Assembly: GCA_019237115.1 (NCBI GenBank)
Contig: JAFAHS010000039.1
Span: 1 to 61,176 of the forward strand
DNA from: Deltaproteobacteria bacterium
Lineage (GTDB): Bacteria > Desulfobacterota > Binatia > Binatales > Binataceae
DNA: 61,176 nucleotides
Direction of reading: 5' to 3'
The position numbers and the translations under genes were made by a program. Shown here piece after piece: positions 26,220 through 34,259 of the stretch. Within the stretch, counting starts at the first letter, position 1, and each line of letters opens with the position of its first letter. The notes under the pieces were generated by a model. It did not search any database. It was not told the origin of the DNA and saw nothing but the letters and a program-made list of their open reading frames with translations.

Positions 26220-27856
26220 CACACTCTCCGCGGGTCGAATTCAGGGCGGCGCCCGGTTCCGTAGAGCTTGAGCGCGCCTTTTTCGCCGACCGCATTGGGG
26301 CGCTGAAAGATCCAATTTTGCCATGCCGACAGCCGGGCGAAAATTTTTGACTCGATGGTCTCGGGGCCGCCGAACCGCAGCGATGCTTCCAGGCCGGTCA
26401 GCGCGTCGCCGGAGAACGCAGCGCGTTCCTCGATCGCAAGCCGCACTTCGTCGTCCCAATCGAGGTCATCGGGCGCGAAACCTATGAGGCCCAACGCGTG
26501 GGCGGCTTCCGCGTCGATCTGTTCGCCCAGTCGCGCGCGCAGGTTCCGGTACTGGTCGGGTTCGCGCAGGAAGCGGCTTTCCAACCGCGACAGGCCATTG
26601 CACATCGCAAGTGGGCCGAAATTCAGGTCGGTCAAGGCGATGCGCGCCGGCGACGCTTCATCACCGGCGCGCGGGCCGCGCAGCATGTACGCGCGATCGG
26701 CCGCGAGCGCGAGTTCCAGCAGGGATCCCGCGAAACAGGAACCCGGCTCGACCAACGCGAAGATTGAGCGAGCGCTTACATCGACACGTTTCAGCGTGCG
26801 CTTCAGGTAGAGAACTATCTCGCGTACCAGCCAGTCTTCGGCGTTGGCTGCCAGGAACGCGTCGTAGGACGCAGCCAGAGCACAATCGCCCTCGGTCCGG
26901 AACACCCAGGTGCGGAGCGCTTCTTCGTTGAAGCGCAGATGCAAAATCGCGTCATCGAGTTCGCGAGCGATCGCAAGCGGCCAGAAGTCGCATCCGCGCG
27001 CGAGGGGGCTCTCGACCGGTTCGGCCGGACCCTCTACGAGCAAGGTCGCGCACGCGCGGTCGCGGTCCAGCTCGATTTTCAGATGATCATAAGTAATGGT
27101 GCGATCCTCGATGGTCCGACGCAGCGGGGTGAGCGTGATGCCCCTGGCATCCGGCGGACGGCTGGAGTTCGCGGCGAACTGCAGGGCTCTCTGGTTGGCG
27201 CTGTCGGCGAGTTGGGTGCGGGGTACCACCTCGTCCACCAGGCGCCAATCGACCGCGCGGGTTCCTTTGACGCCCTCTTCGGTAGTGCAAAAGAAATCTG
27301 CCAGGTCGCGCCGCACTCCGCGTTTGTCGACCAGGCGCGTGAGCCCGCCGGTCCCGGGCAGCACGGCGAGCAGCGGCACTTCCGGAAGAGAGACGCTGGT
27401 GGAACCGTCATCCGCCATCATGATGTAGTCGGTGGCGAGCGCGAGCTCGTAGCCGCCACCCGCGCAGGGACCCCCGATGGCCGTCATATAGAACTGGCCA
27501 GAGTTCCGGGTTGCGTCCTCGATGGCGTTGCGGGTTTCATTGGTAAACTTGCAGAAATTGACTTTGAACGGATGACTCGACTGGCCGAGCATCTTGATGT
27601 TGGCGCCCGCGCAGAAAATGCGTTCCTTGGCCGAGGTCAAGATGACGCTACGGACTTCGGGATGCTCAAATCGCAGCCGCTGGGTCGCGTCGTACAGCTC
27701 GATGTCAACGCCCAGGTCATAGGAATTCAGCTTGAGTTCGTAGCCCTCGGCGAGGCCGCGATGCTCGTCCACGTCCATGGCCAGGACCGCCACGGGACCC
27801 GCGAAGGTCATTTTCCAATGGCAATATCTTGCCGGCTCGGTGCGAAAATCGATCAT
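26219..27856 (-). CDS. boxC: 2,3-epoxybenzoyl-CoA dihydrolase
   Basis: 545 residues of the enoyl-CoA hydratase/crotonase superfamily in its long BoxC form. The crotonase core lies at about 60-250 (VILTSAKERIFCAGANIKML, then AIGGPCAGGGYELALATDYIM with the oxyanion-hole GGG) and is followed by a second crotonase-like half. BoxC hydrolytically opens the epoxidised ring to 3,4-dehydroadipyl-CoA semialdehyde plus formate. The ATG at 27856 is preceded by GAGGCGAC and by the palindromic box promoter. Gene order on the minus strand is boxR-boxC-boxB. Confidence 0.95.
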   Translation of the reverse strand: MIDFRTEPARYCHWKMTFAGPVAVLAMDVDEHRGLAEGYELKLNSYDLGVDIELYDATQRLRFEHPEVRSVILTSAKERIFCAGANIKMLGQSSHPFKVNFCKFTNETRNAIEDATRNSGQFYMTAIGGPCAGGGYELALATDYIMMADDGSTSVSLPEVPLLAVLPGTGGLTRLVDKRGVRRDLADFFCTTEEGVKGTRAVDWRLVDEVVPRTQLADSANQRALQFAANSSRPPDARGITLTPLRRTIEDRTITYDHLKIELDRDRACATLLVEGPAEPVESPLARGCDFWPLAIARELDDAILHLRFNEEALRTWVFRTEGDCALAASYDAFLAANAEDWLVREIVLYLKRTLKRVDVSARSIFALVEPGSCFAGSLLELALAADRAYMLRGPRAGDEASPARIALTDLNFGPLAMCNGLSRLESRFLREPDQYRNLRARLGEQIDAEAAHALGLIGFAPDDLDWDDEVRLAIEERAAFSGDALTGLEASLRFGGPETIESKIFARLSAWQNWIFQRPNAVGEKGALKLYGTGRRPEFDPRRV

Positions 27857-27874
27857 CGATGGTCTGTCGCCTCG

Positions 27875-27892
27875 TATGTATTATAATGCATA
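27875..27892 (-). promoter_or_regulatory. boxC promoter with BoxR-like palindrome over the -10 box
   Basis: An 18-bp near-palindrome (TATGTATTA/TAATGCATA, one mismatch) lies 18 bp before the boxC start. Read on the minus strand it contains TGCATTATAAT, so the -10 hexamer TATAAT (27886-27881) is inside it. Half of it (TGCATTATA) recurs at the boxR start. TGCA-containing repeats are the known targets of BzdR/BoxR repressors. A repressor here would block polymerase directly. Confidence 0.6.
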
Positions 27893-28007
27893 CCCGGGCC
27901 CCGAGAAGCAAACGTCGAGGAGCTGCTCAAGGCCATGGCGGCCTGGTTTTGCTGGCACCCCAACTTTGGGAGCGGACCCGCGGGGCTGGTGACGCGAGCT
28001 CGCCGAA

Positions 28008-28946
28008 TCACGGGATCCGCTGTCGCGCCAGCGGCTGGCCCACCTGGGCTCGAGTGAGATTAGTCAATTCGGTGAGCGACTGTCGCGCGCTTTTGCCGCG
28101 CGTCTGCAGGCGTGCATCGGCCTTGCCGTAAAGGGGATCGCGTTGAGCCAGGATGCGGCGCATGTCGGCCAAAGCCTCGGTGTCGCCGCTACCCGCGACC
28201 CGCTGGTCGCCCTGGCGAATTACGCGGTCCCAATGTTCCTCGGGAGAGGCCTCAATCCAGATTGTGAAAAACGAATCCAGCAGACGTCCGAACGTGGCCG
28301 GCTCGGAAACCAGCCCGCCGCCGGTTGCCAGAACGATCTTCGGCGGCATGCGAATGATGCGTTCGAGCGCGCGGCGTTCGTAGCGTCGGTAGGCCGCCTG
28401 GCCCCACAAATCGAAGATTTCGGCGACGCGAATGCCAGCTTCGGATTCGATTTCGCGGCTCATCTCGACGAAGCGCCAGCCCAGGTGTTTGGCAAGTGCG
28501 GCACCAAGCGTGCTCTTGCCCGCGCCCCTCAGACCGATGAGCGCGATGCGTTCCACGCGGCCGCTCCGATCACCGAAGCGCTGTGTCAGTATTGCCGACG
28601 CTTCGGAGAGCTCCGCGGGCTTAAGGCTCCGCAGGCGCTCCACCAGCAGACTGTACGCGACCGGGTGGGGTGGCTCGTCGCTCACCAGTTCCGCGACCGG
28701 TACATCGATCGCGTTGGCCAGGCGGCGCAGCAGCACGATCGAAAAATTGCCGAGCCCGCTCTCGAGCTGCGCCAGGTAGCGCTCCGAAATTCCGGAGTCG
28801 TGGGCCAGCATCCGCCGGGTCATGCCGTGCCGGGCACGCGCATCGCGAACCTTGCGACCCAGGGTAGCAAGATAGTCCGAAGCCGAGCATGCGGGGTCCG
28901 CGCCACTCTCGGCCGTCACCCCCCGAGCTTTTAAGCTACGCGCCAT
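28008..28946 (-). CDS. boxR: BoxR/BzdR-family repressor (XRE domain plus shikimate-kinase-like domain)
   Basis: About 312 residues. Residues about 25-85 form an XRE helix-turn-helix (LGRKVRDARARHGMTRRMLA, SERYLAQLESG). The C-half is shikimate-kinase-like: Walker A IGLRGAGKSTLGAAL and LATGGGLVSE, the fold that BoxR/BzdR use to bind benzoyl-CoA rather than to phosphorylate shikimate. Known members repress box/bzd genes until benzoyl-CoA appears. I place the start at ATG 28946 (MARSLKARG); ATG 28955 is in frame inside the operator, and a reading from 29021 adds a poor 25-residue tail. The -10 box is immediately upstream, so the message may be leaderless. boxC follows 151 bp downstream with its own promoter. 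Confidence 0.9.
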   Translation of the reverse strand: MARSLKARGVTAESGADPACSASDYLATLGRKVRDARARHGMTRRMLAHDSGISERYLAQLESGLGNFSIVLLRRLANAIDVPVAELVSDEPPHPVAYSLLVERLRSLKPAELSEASAILTQRFGDRSGRVERIALIGLRGAGKSTLGAALAKHLGWRFVEMSREIESEAGIRVAEIFDLWGQAAYRRYERRALERIIRMPPKIVLATGGGLVSEPATFGRLLDSFFTIWIEASPEEHWDRVIRQGDQRVAGSGDTEALADMRRILAQRDPLYGKADARLQTRGKSARQSLTELTNLTRAQVGQPLARQRIP

Positions 28947-28950
28947 GATG

Positions 28951-28965
28951 TGCATTATATTACAG
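28951..28965 (-). promoter_or_regulatory. boxR promoter/operator at the start codon
   Basis: The plus strand reads TGCATTATATTACAG; on the minus strand CTGTAATATAATGCA contains TATAAT (28959-28954), ending 7 bp before ATG 28946. It shares TGCATTATA with the boxC operator, so both genes are probably under one repressor, with boxR autoregulated. Confidence 0.5.
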
Positions 28966-29381
28966 TTCGACGCGATATTCCATGATGCTGCCGTGGAGCT
29001 GACCAATGGGCTTCCCGCCAAGGAGGCACGCGCGAATATGGCCGAGGTGTTGCCGGGTAATTACAGCCCCGATTCTGGAGACAGGCGCTCCCGGCACCAT
29101 TTGTGCCTGCGGGATGAGGCACCGCGCACGGCAGGAGCCATTTGCGCCTTGCGAAGGCGGAGGTAGAGGCGCAATAACCTGGCCCCGTCCGGGCGCCGTA
29201 ACCGTCTGCCAAACATCGCCGGTAAGCAAAAGCCGGGCGCAGGACGATTAATCGTTTAATAACTTTCTACTCGTCAACAATTCAAGGAACTGCGACGCTT
29301 CGCGGACCGCTCTGTGCTTTGATCGTGGTGCGAACTGTGATCGAGGTGATGGGTCGGGGGCACTGATGGAGCAGCGTCGCG
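28966..29381. other. Divergent intergenic region, no gene
   Basis: About 415 bp between boxR and the metallophosphoesterase gene. An imperfect repeat CCATTTGTGCCTG / CCATTTGCGCCTT occurs around 29097 and 29138. An AT-rich patch at 29248-29275 (TTAATCGTTTAATAACTTTC) could be the promoter of the downstream pair. No coding frame is convincing. Confidence 0.4.
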
Positions 29382-30224
29382 ATGGGTCGGTTGCTTGGTC
29401 ATAGGCGGCCGGATTCCGCGGAAAGTTCCGCCAGCCGTCTGCCATTGTCCAAACCACCAACCCGCGAATGCCGCTCCATCTGGATTTCGGACTTTCATCT
29501 GGGAACCCCGCGCTGCAAGGCGCAAGCCCTGCTCGAATTTCTCCGCGGGCACCGCGCAGAAAACCTGTTCCTGGTTGGCGACATCATCGACGGGTGGAAC
29601 ATGGGTCCCGGGTGGTGCTGGACACCGGATCAGACCGCGGTCGTCGAGGAAATCTGGTCGTGGCGCAGGCGCGGTACCCGGATCGTCTTCGTTCCCGGCA
29701 ATCATGACGAGCATGACGGCGAGCTGGTCCGCATGCTGTTCGGCTCGGTCGAATGTCATCCGTTTTTCCTCCATCGCACCGCGGACAACCGCCGCATGTT
29801 GGTGATTCACGGTCATCAGTTCGACAGTCCGATTCACGGCAATCGCTGGTTTTCGGTGGTGGGCAGTATCGGCTACTCGAGCTTGCTCAAGATAAATCTT
29901 TGGTATAACCGCAACGTCATACATTCCAATCCCGAGAGCGGCTCGAAGCTTGGAGTGCTTCGCCGCCGCCTCAAGCTCGCGGTTCATCAGCTGGTTGATT
30001 TTCCGGACGCGCGCGTGACCCACGGCGCGCGGCAACATCGGGCGGACGGCGTCATCTGTGGGCATACCCATCGTCCCGACCAGCGCATGATCGGGCCAAT
30101 TCTCTACCTGAACGACGGCGATTGGGTGCAGAGCCGCACGGCGCTGATCGAGGAGCGGGGTGGCGAGTTGAATCTGCTGCGTTGGCCCGCGCCCACGCGC
30201 CGCGTCTCGGAGGGGATGGGATGA
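29382..30224 (+). CDS. LpxH-like UDP-2,3-diacylglucosamine hydrolase family metallophosphoesterase
   Basis: 280 residues of the calcineurin-like phosphoesterase fold. All metal motifs are present: ISDFHLGTP (DxH), FLVGDIIDGW (GDxxD), PGNHDEHD (GNHD), VIHGHQFD and VICGHTHRP (GHTH). The spacing and ILYLNDGDWVQSRTALIE match LpxH/UDP-diacylglucosamine pyrophosphatase-like proteins, which cleave UDP-2,3-diacylglucosamine to lipid X in lipid A synthesis at the inner face of the inner membrane. A member of the broader YbbF-like group acting on another lipid precursor is possible. The N-terminal 30 residues are poorly conserved in character and the start may be later. Its stop overlaps the next start (ATGA), so the pair is coupled. 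Confidence 0.82.
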   Translation: MGRLLGHRRPDSAESSASRLPLSKPPTRECRSIWISDFHLGTPRCKAQALLEFLRGHRAENLFLVGDIIDGWNMGPGWCWTPDQTAVVEEIWSWRRRGTRIVFVPGNHDEHDGELVRMLFGSVECHPFFLHRTADNRRMLVIHGHQFDSPIHGNRWFSVVGSIGYSSLLKINLWYNRNVIHSNPESGSKLGVLRRRLKLAVHQLVDFPDARVTHGARQHRADGVICGHTHRPDQRMIGPILYLNDGDWVQSRTALIEERGGELNLLRWPAPTRRVSEGMG

Positions 30225-31465
30225 TGGGCCGGTTTCTCACACTAGCTACGCCACGGGAGCCGCGACCCCGGATTGACCTCATTTTCTTCAACGCCGGCGG
30301 AGGCCACCGGGCGTCGGCCGCCGGTCTCAAGTCGATACTCGAGCAGCAGCAGCGCCCGTGGGACGTGCAAACGATAAATCTCCGCGAAGTCCTGGAGCCC
30401 ATCGATTTCATTCGCAAGGTGACGCGGGTCCGGGTGGAGGACTTTTACAACCGGATGCTTCGCTACGGACTGACCATCGGAACCGGACCGATGCTGCGCG
30501 TAGTCCAGTCGCTGATTCGACGCATGCATGTGCAGGCGACTGCCATGCTGCAACGTTACTGGATTGACAATCCGCCGGATCTGGTGGTTTCGGTGATTCC
30601 GAATTTTAACCGCGAAATTTTTGAAGGTCTGCGCTCGGCGGACGAGATTCTAAGTCGCCCGCCGACCCCGGTGGTGACTATCCTCACTGACCTGGCCGAT
30701 TATCCGCCGCATTTCTGGATGGAGAGGCAGGAGCAGTACCTGATTTGCGGGACCGAGGCCGCCATGAACCAGGCGCTCTCGATGGGCCATCGGAAGGACC
30801 GGGTATTTCGCACTTCCGGAATGATCGTGCGGCCCGAGTTTTACAATCGCGCACCCGTGCCCCGCGCGGAGGAGCGCGTGAGCCTGGGATTAGATCCGGA
30901 CTTGCCGACCGGGCTGGTGATGTTTGGCGGTTACGGGTCGCGACAGATGCTGACCGTTGCCCGGCGGGTGGCGGCGGCAGGACTGAAAACTCAGCTGATC
31001 TTTATGTGTGGACACAATCGGCAACTCGGCGAGCGCATCGCCGAGCTAAAGCTGCCGTTCCCGTTTCGGATCGAGGGGTTCAGCGACGACATTCCGCATT
31101 TCATGCAGCTGGCGGACTACTTTGTCGGTAAGCCGGGTCCCGGGAGCATCAGCGAAGCGCTGGTAATGGGGCTGCCGGTGGTCGTCGAGCGCAACTCCTG
31201 GACGATGGTCCAGGAACGCTTCAACACCGACTGGATCGTGGAGAACCAGCTCGGGGTGGTCCTCCACTCATTTGCCGAGGTCGCGGCCGGCATTCTGCCG
31301 ATGCTCGACGCCGATCGGCTCGCGTCGTTCCGCGAACACGTGCGAGCGATCAACAATCGCGCGATCTTCGAAATTCCGGAAATACTTGCGCGTTTGCTCG
31401 CCAGCCGGCCGCCGCCACATGCCCCGGCGCGATTCGGGGTACGCCCGAGCTCACTCAGCGCATAA
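30221..31465 (+). CDS. MGDG-synthase-like glycosyltransferase (GT28 type)
   Basis: About 414 residues. The N-domain begins DLIFFNAGGGHRASAAGL, the glycine-rich GGGHRASA motif of monogalactosyldiacylglycerol synthase and MurG-type GT28 enzymes. The C-domain has the nucleotide-sugar loop (GFSDDIPHFMQLADYFVGKP, then GPGSISEALVMGLPVVVE). It should add a sugar to a diacylglycerol or related lipid at the membrane surface. ATG 30221 overlaps the upstream stop as ATGA, so synthesis is coupled to the LpxH-like protein. The pair may make a glycolipid of the outer membrane; the sugar donor and lipid acceptor are unknown. Confidence 0.85.
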   Translation: MMGRFLTLATPREPRPRIDLIFFNAGGGHRASAAGLKSILEQQQRPWDVQTINLREVLEPIDFIRKVTRVRVEDFYNRMLRYGLTIGTGPMLRVVQSLIRRMHVQATAMLQRYWIDNPPDLVVSVIPNFNREIFEGLRSADEILSRPPTPVVTILTDLADYPPHFWMERQEQYLICGTEAAMNQALSMGHRKDRVFRTSGMIVRPEFYNRAPVPRAEERVSLGLDPDLPTGLVMFGGYGSRQMLTVARRVAAAGLKTQLIFMCGHNRQLGERIAELKLPFPFRIEGFSDDIPHFMQLADYFVGKPGPGSISEALVMGLPVVVERNSWTMVQERFNTDWIVENQLGVVLHSFAEVAAGILPMLDADRLASFREHVRAINNRAIFEIPEILARLLASRPPPHAPARFGVRPSSLSA

Positions 31466-31554
31466 CTAAAGGCCCGCCTCCCGTCGGCACAGGGTTCAAT
31501 TCAATTTTTCTTCGCCCACCAGACAGGTTCAAGGACCTGGAGGGCGAGGGCGTG

Positions 31555-31950
31555 TCATTCGTCAGCGCTTTGCACCCCTTCGCCACCATCGTCGGTCGCC
31601 CCCTCCACCGCAGCGACCCGCCCGAGGAATTGCACGCGGGTGGCGAGGATTTCGGTGCGCTTACCCTTGCGGCCGTCTCCGCCGGCTAACTCGAAAGAAC
31701 GAGTCCGCAACCGGCCCTCCACGTACACCTGCCGTCCCTTCTGGAGGTATTGGTGGCAGTTTTCCGCCAGCTTGCCGAATACCACAACCCGGTGCCACTC
31801 AACCGGGGTGGTTCGCTTCTGCCCCTGCGGGTCGGCATAGAAGTCGCTAGTTGCGACCGAGAGGTTCACCACCGCTCGTCCGCTTTGCAGGTAGCGAAGC
31901 TCCGGATTGGCACCCAGGTTTCCGATCACCATCACTCGATTTAACGACAT
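31555..31950 (-). CDS. ssb: Single-stranded DNA-binding protein
   Basis: 131 residues. OB-fold SSB: MSLNRVMVIGNLGANPELRY, NLSVATSDFY, TPVEWHRVVVFGKLAENC, VEGRLRTRSF. The tail is acidic (DDGGEGVQSADE) but lacks the DDDIPF tip of housekeeping SSBs, so it may not recruit the usual repair partners. It binds ssDNA as a tetramer. It lies 36 bp downstream of a RepB-type primase gene on the same strand, a plasmid-like combination, so it is probably the SSB of a mobile or relic replicon rather than the chromosomal one. Confidence 0.92.
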   Translation of the reverse strand: MSLNRVMVIGNLGANPELRYLQSGRAVVNLSVATSDFYADPQGQKRTTPVEWHRVVVFGKLAENCHQYLQKGRQVYVEGRLRTRSFELAGGDGRKGKRTEILATRVQFLGRVAAVEGATDDGGEGVQSADE

Positions 31951-31986
31951 ATCAGTGCTCCTTGACTTAGAGTCCCTACAGTTAAC

Positions 31987-32913
31987 TCAGGCGCCGGGCG
32001 CCTCTACCGAAGCCGCCGCTGCGATGGTGGTCGCGGCCAGGTTGGAAATTGCCTTTTCGGCGGTGCGTTCGGCGTACGCGACCTGCCGTCGTACACCGCC
32101 TTTCTTGGACAAGTCGCGTGCCCCGCAGATTGCGGCGGTTATCTCCGTGGCCGAAACGCCGTGCCTGGCAGCGTAGCTGGCCCACGCCATGTCAGCGCGG
32201 TGGAGATCACCCCGGTAGCGCGGATGCTGATGAAAATCGGCCAGCGTTCGCGTGGTGCGCCGGTTAAGGGGCGAGCACACACGCAGTCGGGCGAGCCGCA
32301 GAAGGTGTGCACGTTCGACCATCCGGTCTACTTCGACCTGAAACCGGGAGGCCTCAGCAAACACTGCTCCCGAGGATTCGCGCAGCAGTACCTCGGGTTG
32401 TAATCCGTTGGGCAAGCGCCGATTGGGCTTCTGGTTGATGAAGCCTGCCAGGCGTCCGAAATGACGCCAGTCCGCGCTCGACGGATCACCCCTGAACCGT
32501 GCCGCCAGCTCACGTGCGGCGACGGTGCTCGACTCACGACTGGAAAACCCCCGCGAATGTTTCAACCAGGCCTGAAAGTTTCCTGGGGAGGTCTCGACCA
32601 CCAGCGTCGGTGCGAAGCCGGCGCGTTTCATGGAGTTGAGCGCGCTGGCGCTCAGGTCGTCGACCAGTGTCAATCGCGACAGACCATGGGGGCGTGCGAA
32701 GACGTGCGCCCGGCGGGCGTTCTCCCGCCGCAGCCACTCGAATCTTGCACGAATCTGCGAGGCGGTCAGTGATTCATGCAACAGCATCATCCCGTGCGCA
32801 CGCAGTACTCCGAGGTCAAAACGAGCGCAGCCCATGGCTGCCAGCTGGCGCAGCGCGGTGGCGCGTGCACTCCGAAAGCTTTTCGACTGAGAGGCGATAG
32901 AGTGCAGATGCAT
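31987..32913 (-). CDS. RepB-type DNA primase domain protein
   Basis: 308 residues matching the RepB-like primase family of plasmids and integrative elements: FDLGVLRAHGMMLLHESLT near the start, FARPHGLSRLTLVDDLSASAL with an Asp pair, VVETSPGNFQAWLKHS and DWRHFGRLAGFINQKP. The family primes lagging-strand synthesis on mobile replicons. A helical C-half carries RYRGDLHRADMAWASYAARHG. No helicase, relaxase, integrase or partition gene accompanies it here, only ssb. The ATG at 32913 lies inside a TGCATATATGCA palindrome, so the start or its regulation is unusual. The gene is intact. Confidence 0.78.
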   Translation of the reverse strand: MHLHSIASQSKSFRSARATALRQLAAMGCARFDLGVLRAHGMMLLHESLTASQIRARFEWLRRENARRAHVFARPHGLSRLTLVDDLSASALNSMKRAGFAPTLVVETSPGNFQAWLKHSRGFSSRESSTVAARELAARFRGDPSSADWRHFGRLAGFINQKPNRRLPNGLQPEVLLRESSGAVFAEASRFQVEVDRMVERAHLLRLARLRVCSPLNRRTTRTLADFHQHPRYRGDLHRADMAWASYAARHGVSATEITAAICGARDLSKKGGVRRQVAYAERTAEKAISNLAATTIAAAASVEAPGA

Positions 32914-32920
32914 ATATGCA
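32909..32920. promoter_or_regulatory. Palindrome TGCATATATGCA over the primase start codon
   Basis: A perfect 12-bp palindrome covers the ATG of the primase gene. It could be an operator that shuts off transcription or translation of the primase-ssb pair. No ribosome site is apparent upstream on the minus strand, which may mean a leaderless message. Confidence 0.4.
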
Positions 32921-32951
32921 GATTTGATAGCAGAACGTCAGGTGTCATGCA

Positions 32952-32975
32952 AGCGCCCGGCGCTTGCCGGGCGCT
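32952..32975. repeat. Perfect 10-bp hairpin in a divergent gap
   Basis: AGCGCCCGGC-GCTT-GCCGGGCGCT forms a perfect 10-bp stem with a 4-base loop, between the divergent primase and OmpA lipoprotein genes. A partial third copy (GAGCGCCC) follows. Without a T-run it is not a classical terminator; it may be a protein site or an insulating hairpin. Confidence 0.5.
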
Positions 32976-33034
32976 GAGCGCCCATGTACGGACCTTGTAC
33001 CAACCTCAATTTCAGACAGATTGAGCAGGTATAG

Positions 33035-33634
33035 ATGAAGCTCGACGTTATTCCGGTGAAGACAATGGGATCAAAACTACCGCTGGTGCTGATGGTCGTG
33101 TTGCTGCTTGCCGGTTGCGGGACGCAACAACAGTATCAGCAGCCGCTTCCGCAGGGTGAGCCGGTCTTCTATATGAACGATACCTACCAGGACTTGAACA
33201 AGAGTCTGGGGGCCGAGATTAAGGGCGACCAGGTCCAGGTCAAGCAGCTCAAGAATCGCATCCAGGTGACTGTGGCTGACGAAATCCTTTTTTCGGAAGG
33301 CGGATGGGAGGTCGGTCCGCACGGTATCGAGGTGCTCAACAAGGTTTCTCCGTCCTTGCGGGGCCTCAACGGAAAGCGGGTCCTAGTTCAAGGTTTTACC
33401 GACAGCCTGCCGGTAACCGCCACCCTCCGTGCCCGCTTTCCGACCAACTGGGAGCTTTCCGCAAACCGGGCAACAAACGTAATCCGCCATTTGCAGACCC
33501 TCGGAGTCGATCCCTCCACGCTGGTGGCAGAGGCTTTTGGCCAATACCATCCGATAGCCTCAAACGAAACGCCCGAGGGAAGACGTAAAAACCGGCGCAT
33601 CAATATCGTGATCGAAGATTCTGACTTCCAGTGA
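33035..33634 (+). CDS. OmpA-family peptidoglycan-binding lipoprotein
   Basis: 199 residues. A lipoprotein signal (LVLMVVLLLAGCG, lipobox LAGC) is followed by a short linker and an OmpA/MotB C-domain: EILFSEGGWEVGPHGIEVLNKV, VQGFTDSLPV (the diaminopimelate-contacting Asp region), NWELSANRATNVIRHL and GRRKNRRINIVIE. It anchors the envelope to peptidoglycan, lipid-linked to a membrane. A start at ATG 33065 (MGSKLPLVL) would leave a cleaner signal peptide than 33035. FTDSLPV in place of the more usual HTDxxG places it near the MotB/YiaD branch. Confidence 0.88.
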   Translation: MKLDVIPVKTMGSKLPLVLMVVLLLAGCGTQQQYQQPLPQGEPVFYMNDTYQDLNKSLGAEIKGDQVQVKQLKNRIQVTVADEILFSEGGWEVGPHGIEVLNKVSPSLRGLNGKRVLVQGFTDSLPVTATLRARFPTNWELSANRATNVIRHLQTLGVDPSTLVAEAFGQYHPIASNETPEGRRKNRRINIVIEDSDFQ

Positions 33635-33779
33635 GGGGAAAGCGTCGCTTCACCGCAGCGGAATAGCGATGCCGCGTTTTGTCGTTTTAGGCTTGAACCG
33701 GGACGACGAAAGCCCACGCGCGTTGCCTGGATTCCACACCTGCCTGGTCGACTGGCTGATTTAATGGATTGAGCTACGG

Positions 33780-34259
33780 CTAGAGGACAAGTTGCGCCAG
33801 CAGATCCAACGCTGACTGAGCAAAGAGTTGCATATTGGCGGCGCGATCAGACTGGTTGGTTTTGACCGACCGTGCTCTATTCTGTGGCCCCACCACGGCG
33901 ATGCAGGAAGTGCCGGCCGGATCGCCATAACGGCTTCCGGTGGGTCCGCTGGCTCCGATCTCGGCGACTGCCCAAGTCGTTGAAAGGCGTTCCCGAATTG
34001 CATTGGCAAGAAGAGTTGCGGTCGATTCGGTCAGGCCGCGCATTTGCGCGAACTGGTCATCGCCCAAGGCGAGTAGCTCCTTTAGCGATTTTCTCGTGTA
34101 AAACACAGTCCCGCCGATGAAGTAAGCCGAAGCACCCGGGACGCTCAGCAGCGAGGCGGCGATGAGTCCGCCGGAGGATGACTCTGCCACCGCGACCGTT
34201 TCACCACGTCGTTTGAGCGCCTCGCCCACTTTCTCTGCGGCTGGGAGCAAGATCTGCAT
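33780..34259 (-). CDS. pncC: Nicotinamide-nucleotide amidase (CinA C-terminal family)
   Basis: 159 residues, the full stand-alone CinA C-domain length. Conserved points: VAVAESSSGGLIAASLLSVPGAS near residue 23, FIGGTVFYTRKSLKELLAL, and EIGASGPTGSRYGDPAGTS. Normal members read AESCTGG; here it is AESSSGG, keeping the catalytic Ser region. It deamidates nicotinamide mononucleotide to nicotinate mononucleotide, recycling NAD in the cytoplasm. It is convergent with the OmpA lipoprotein gene. Confidence 0.85.
   Translation of the reverse strand: MQILLPAAEKVGEALKRRGETVAVAESSSGGLIAASLLSVPGASAYFIGGTVFYTRKSLKELLALGDDQFAQMRGLTESTATLLANAIRERLSTTWAVAEIGASGPTGSRYGDPAGTSCIAVVGPQNRARSVKTNQSDRAANMQLFAQSALDLLAQLVL

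Noticed and set aside
29274..30071. Long minus-strand frame opposite the LpxH-like gene
   Set aside because: The plus strand has all five phosphoesterase motifs in order; the opposite frame has no recognisable domain and is a by-product of GC-rich codon use.
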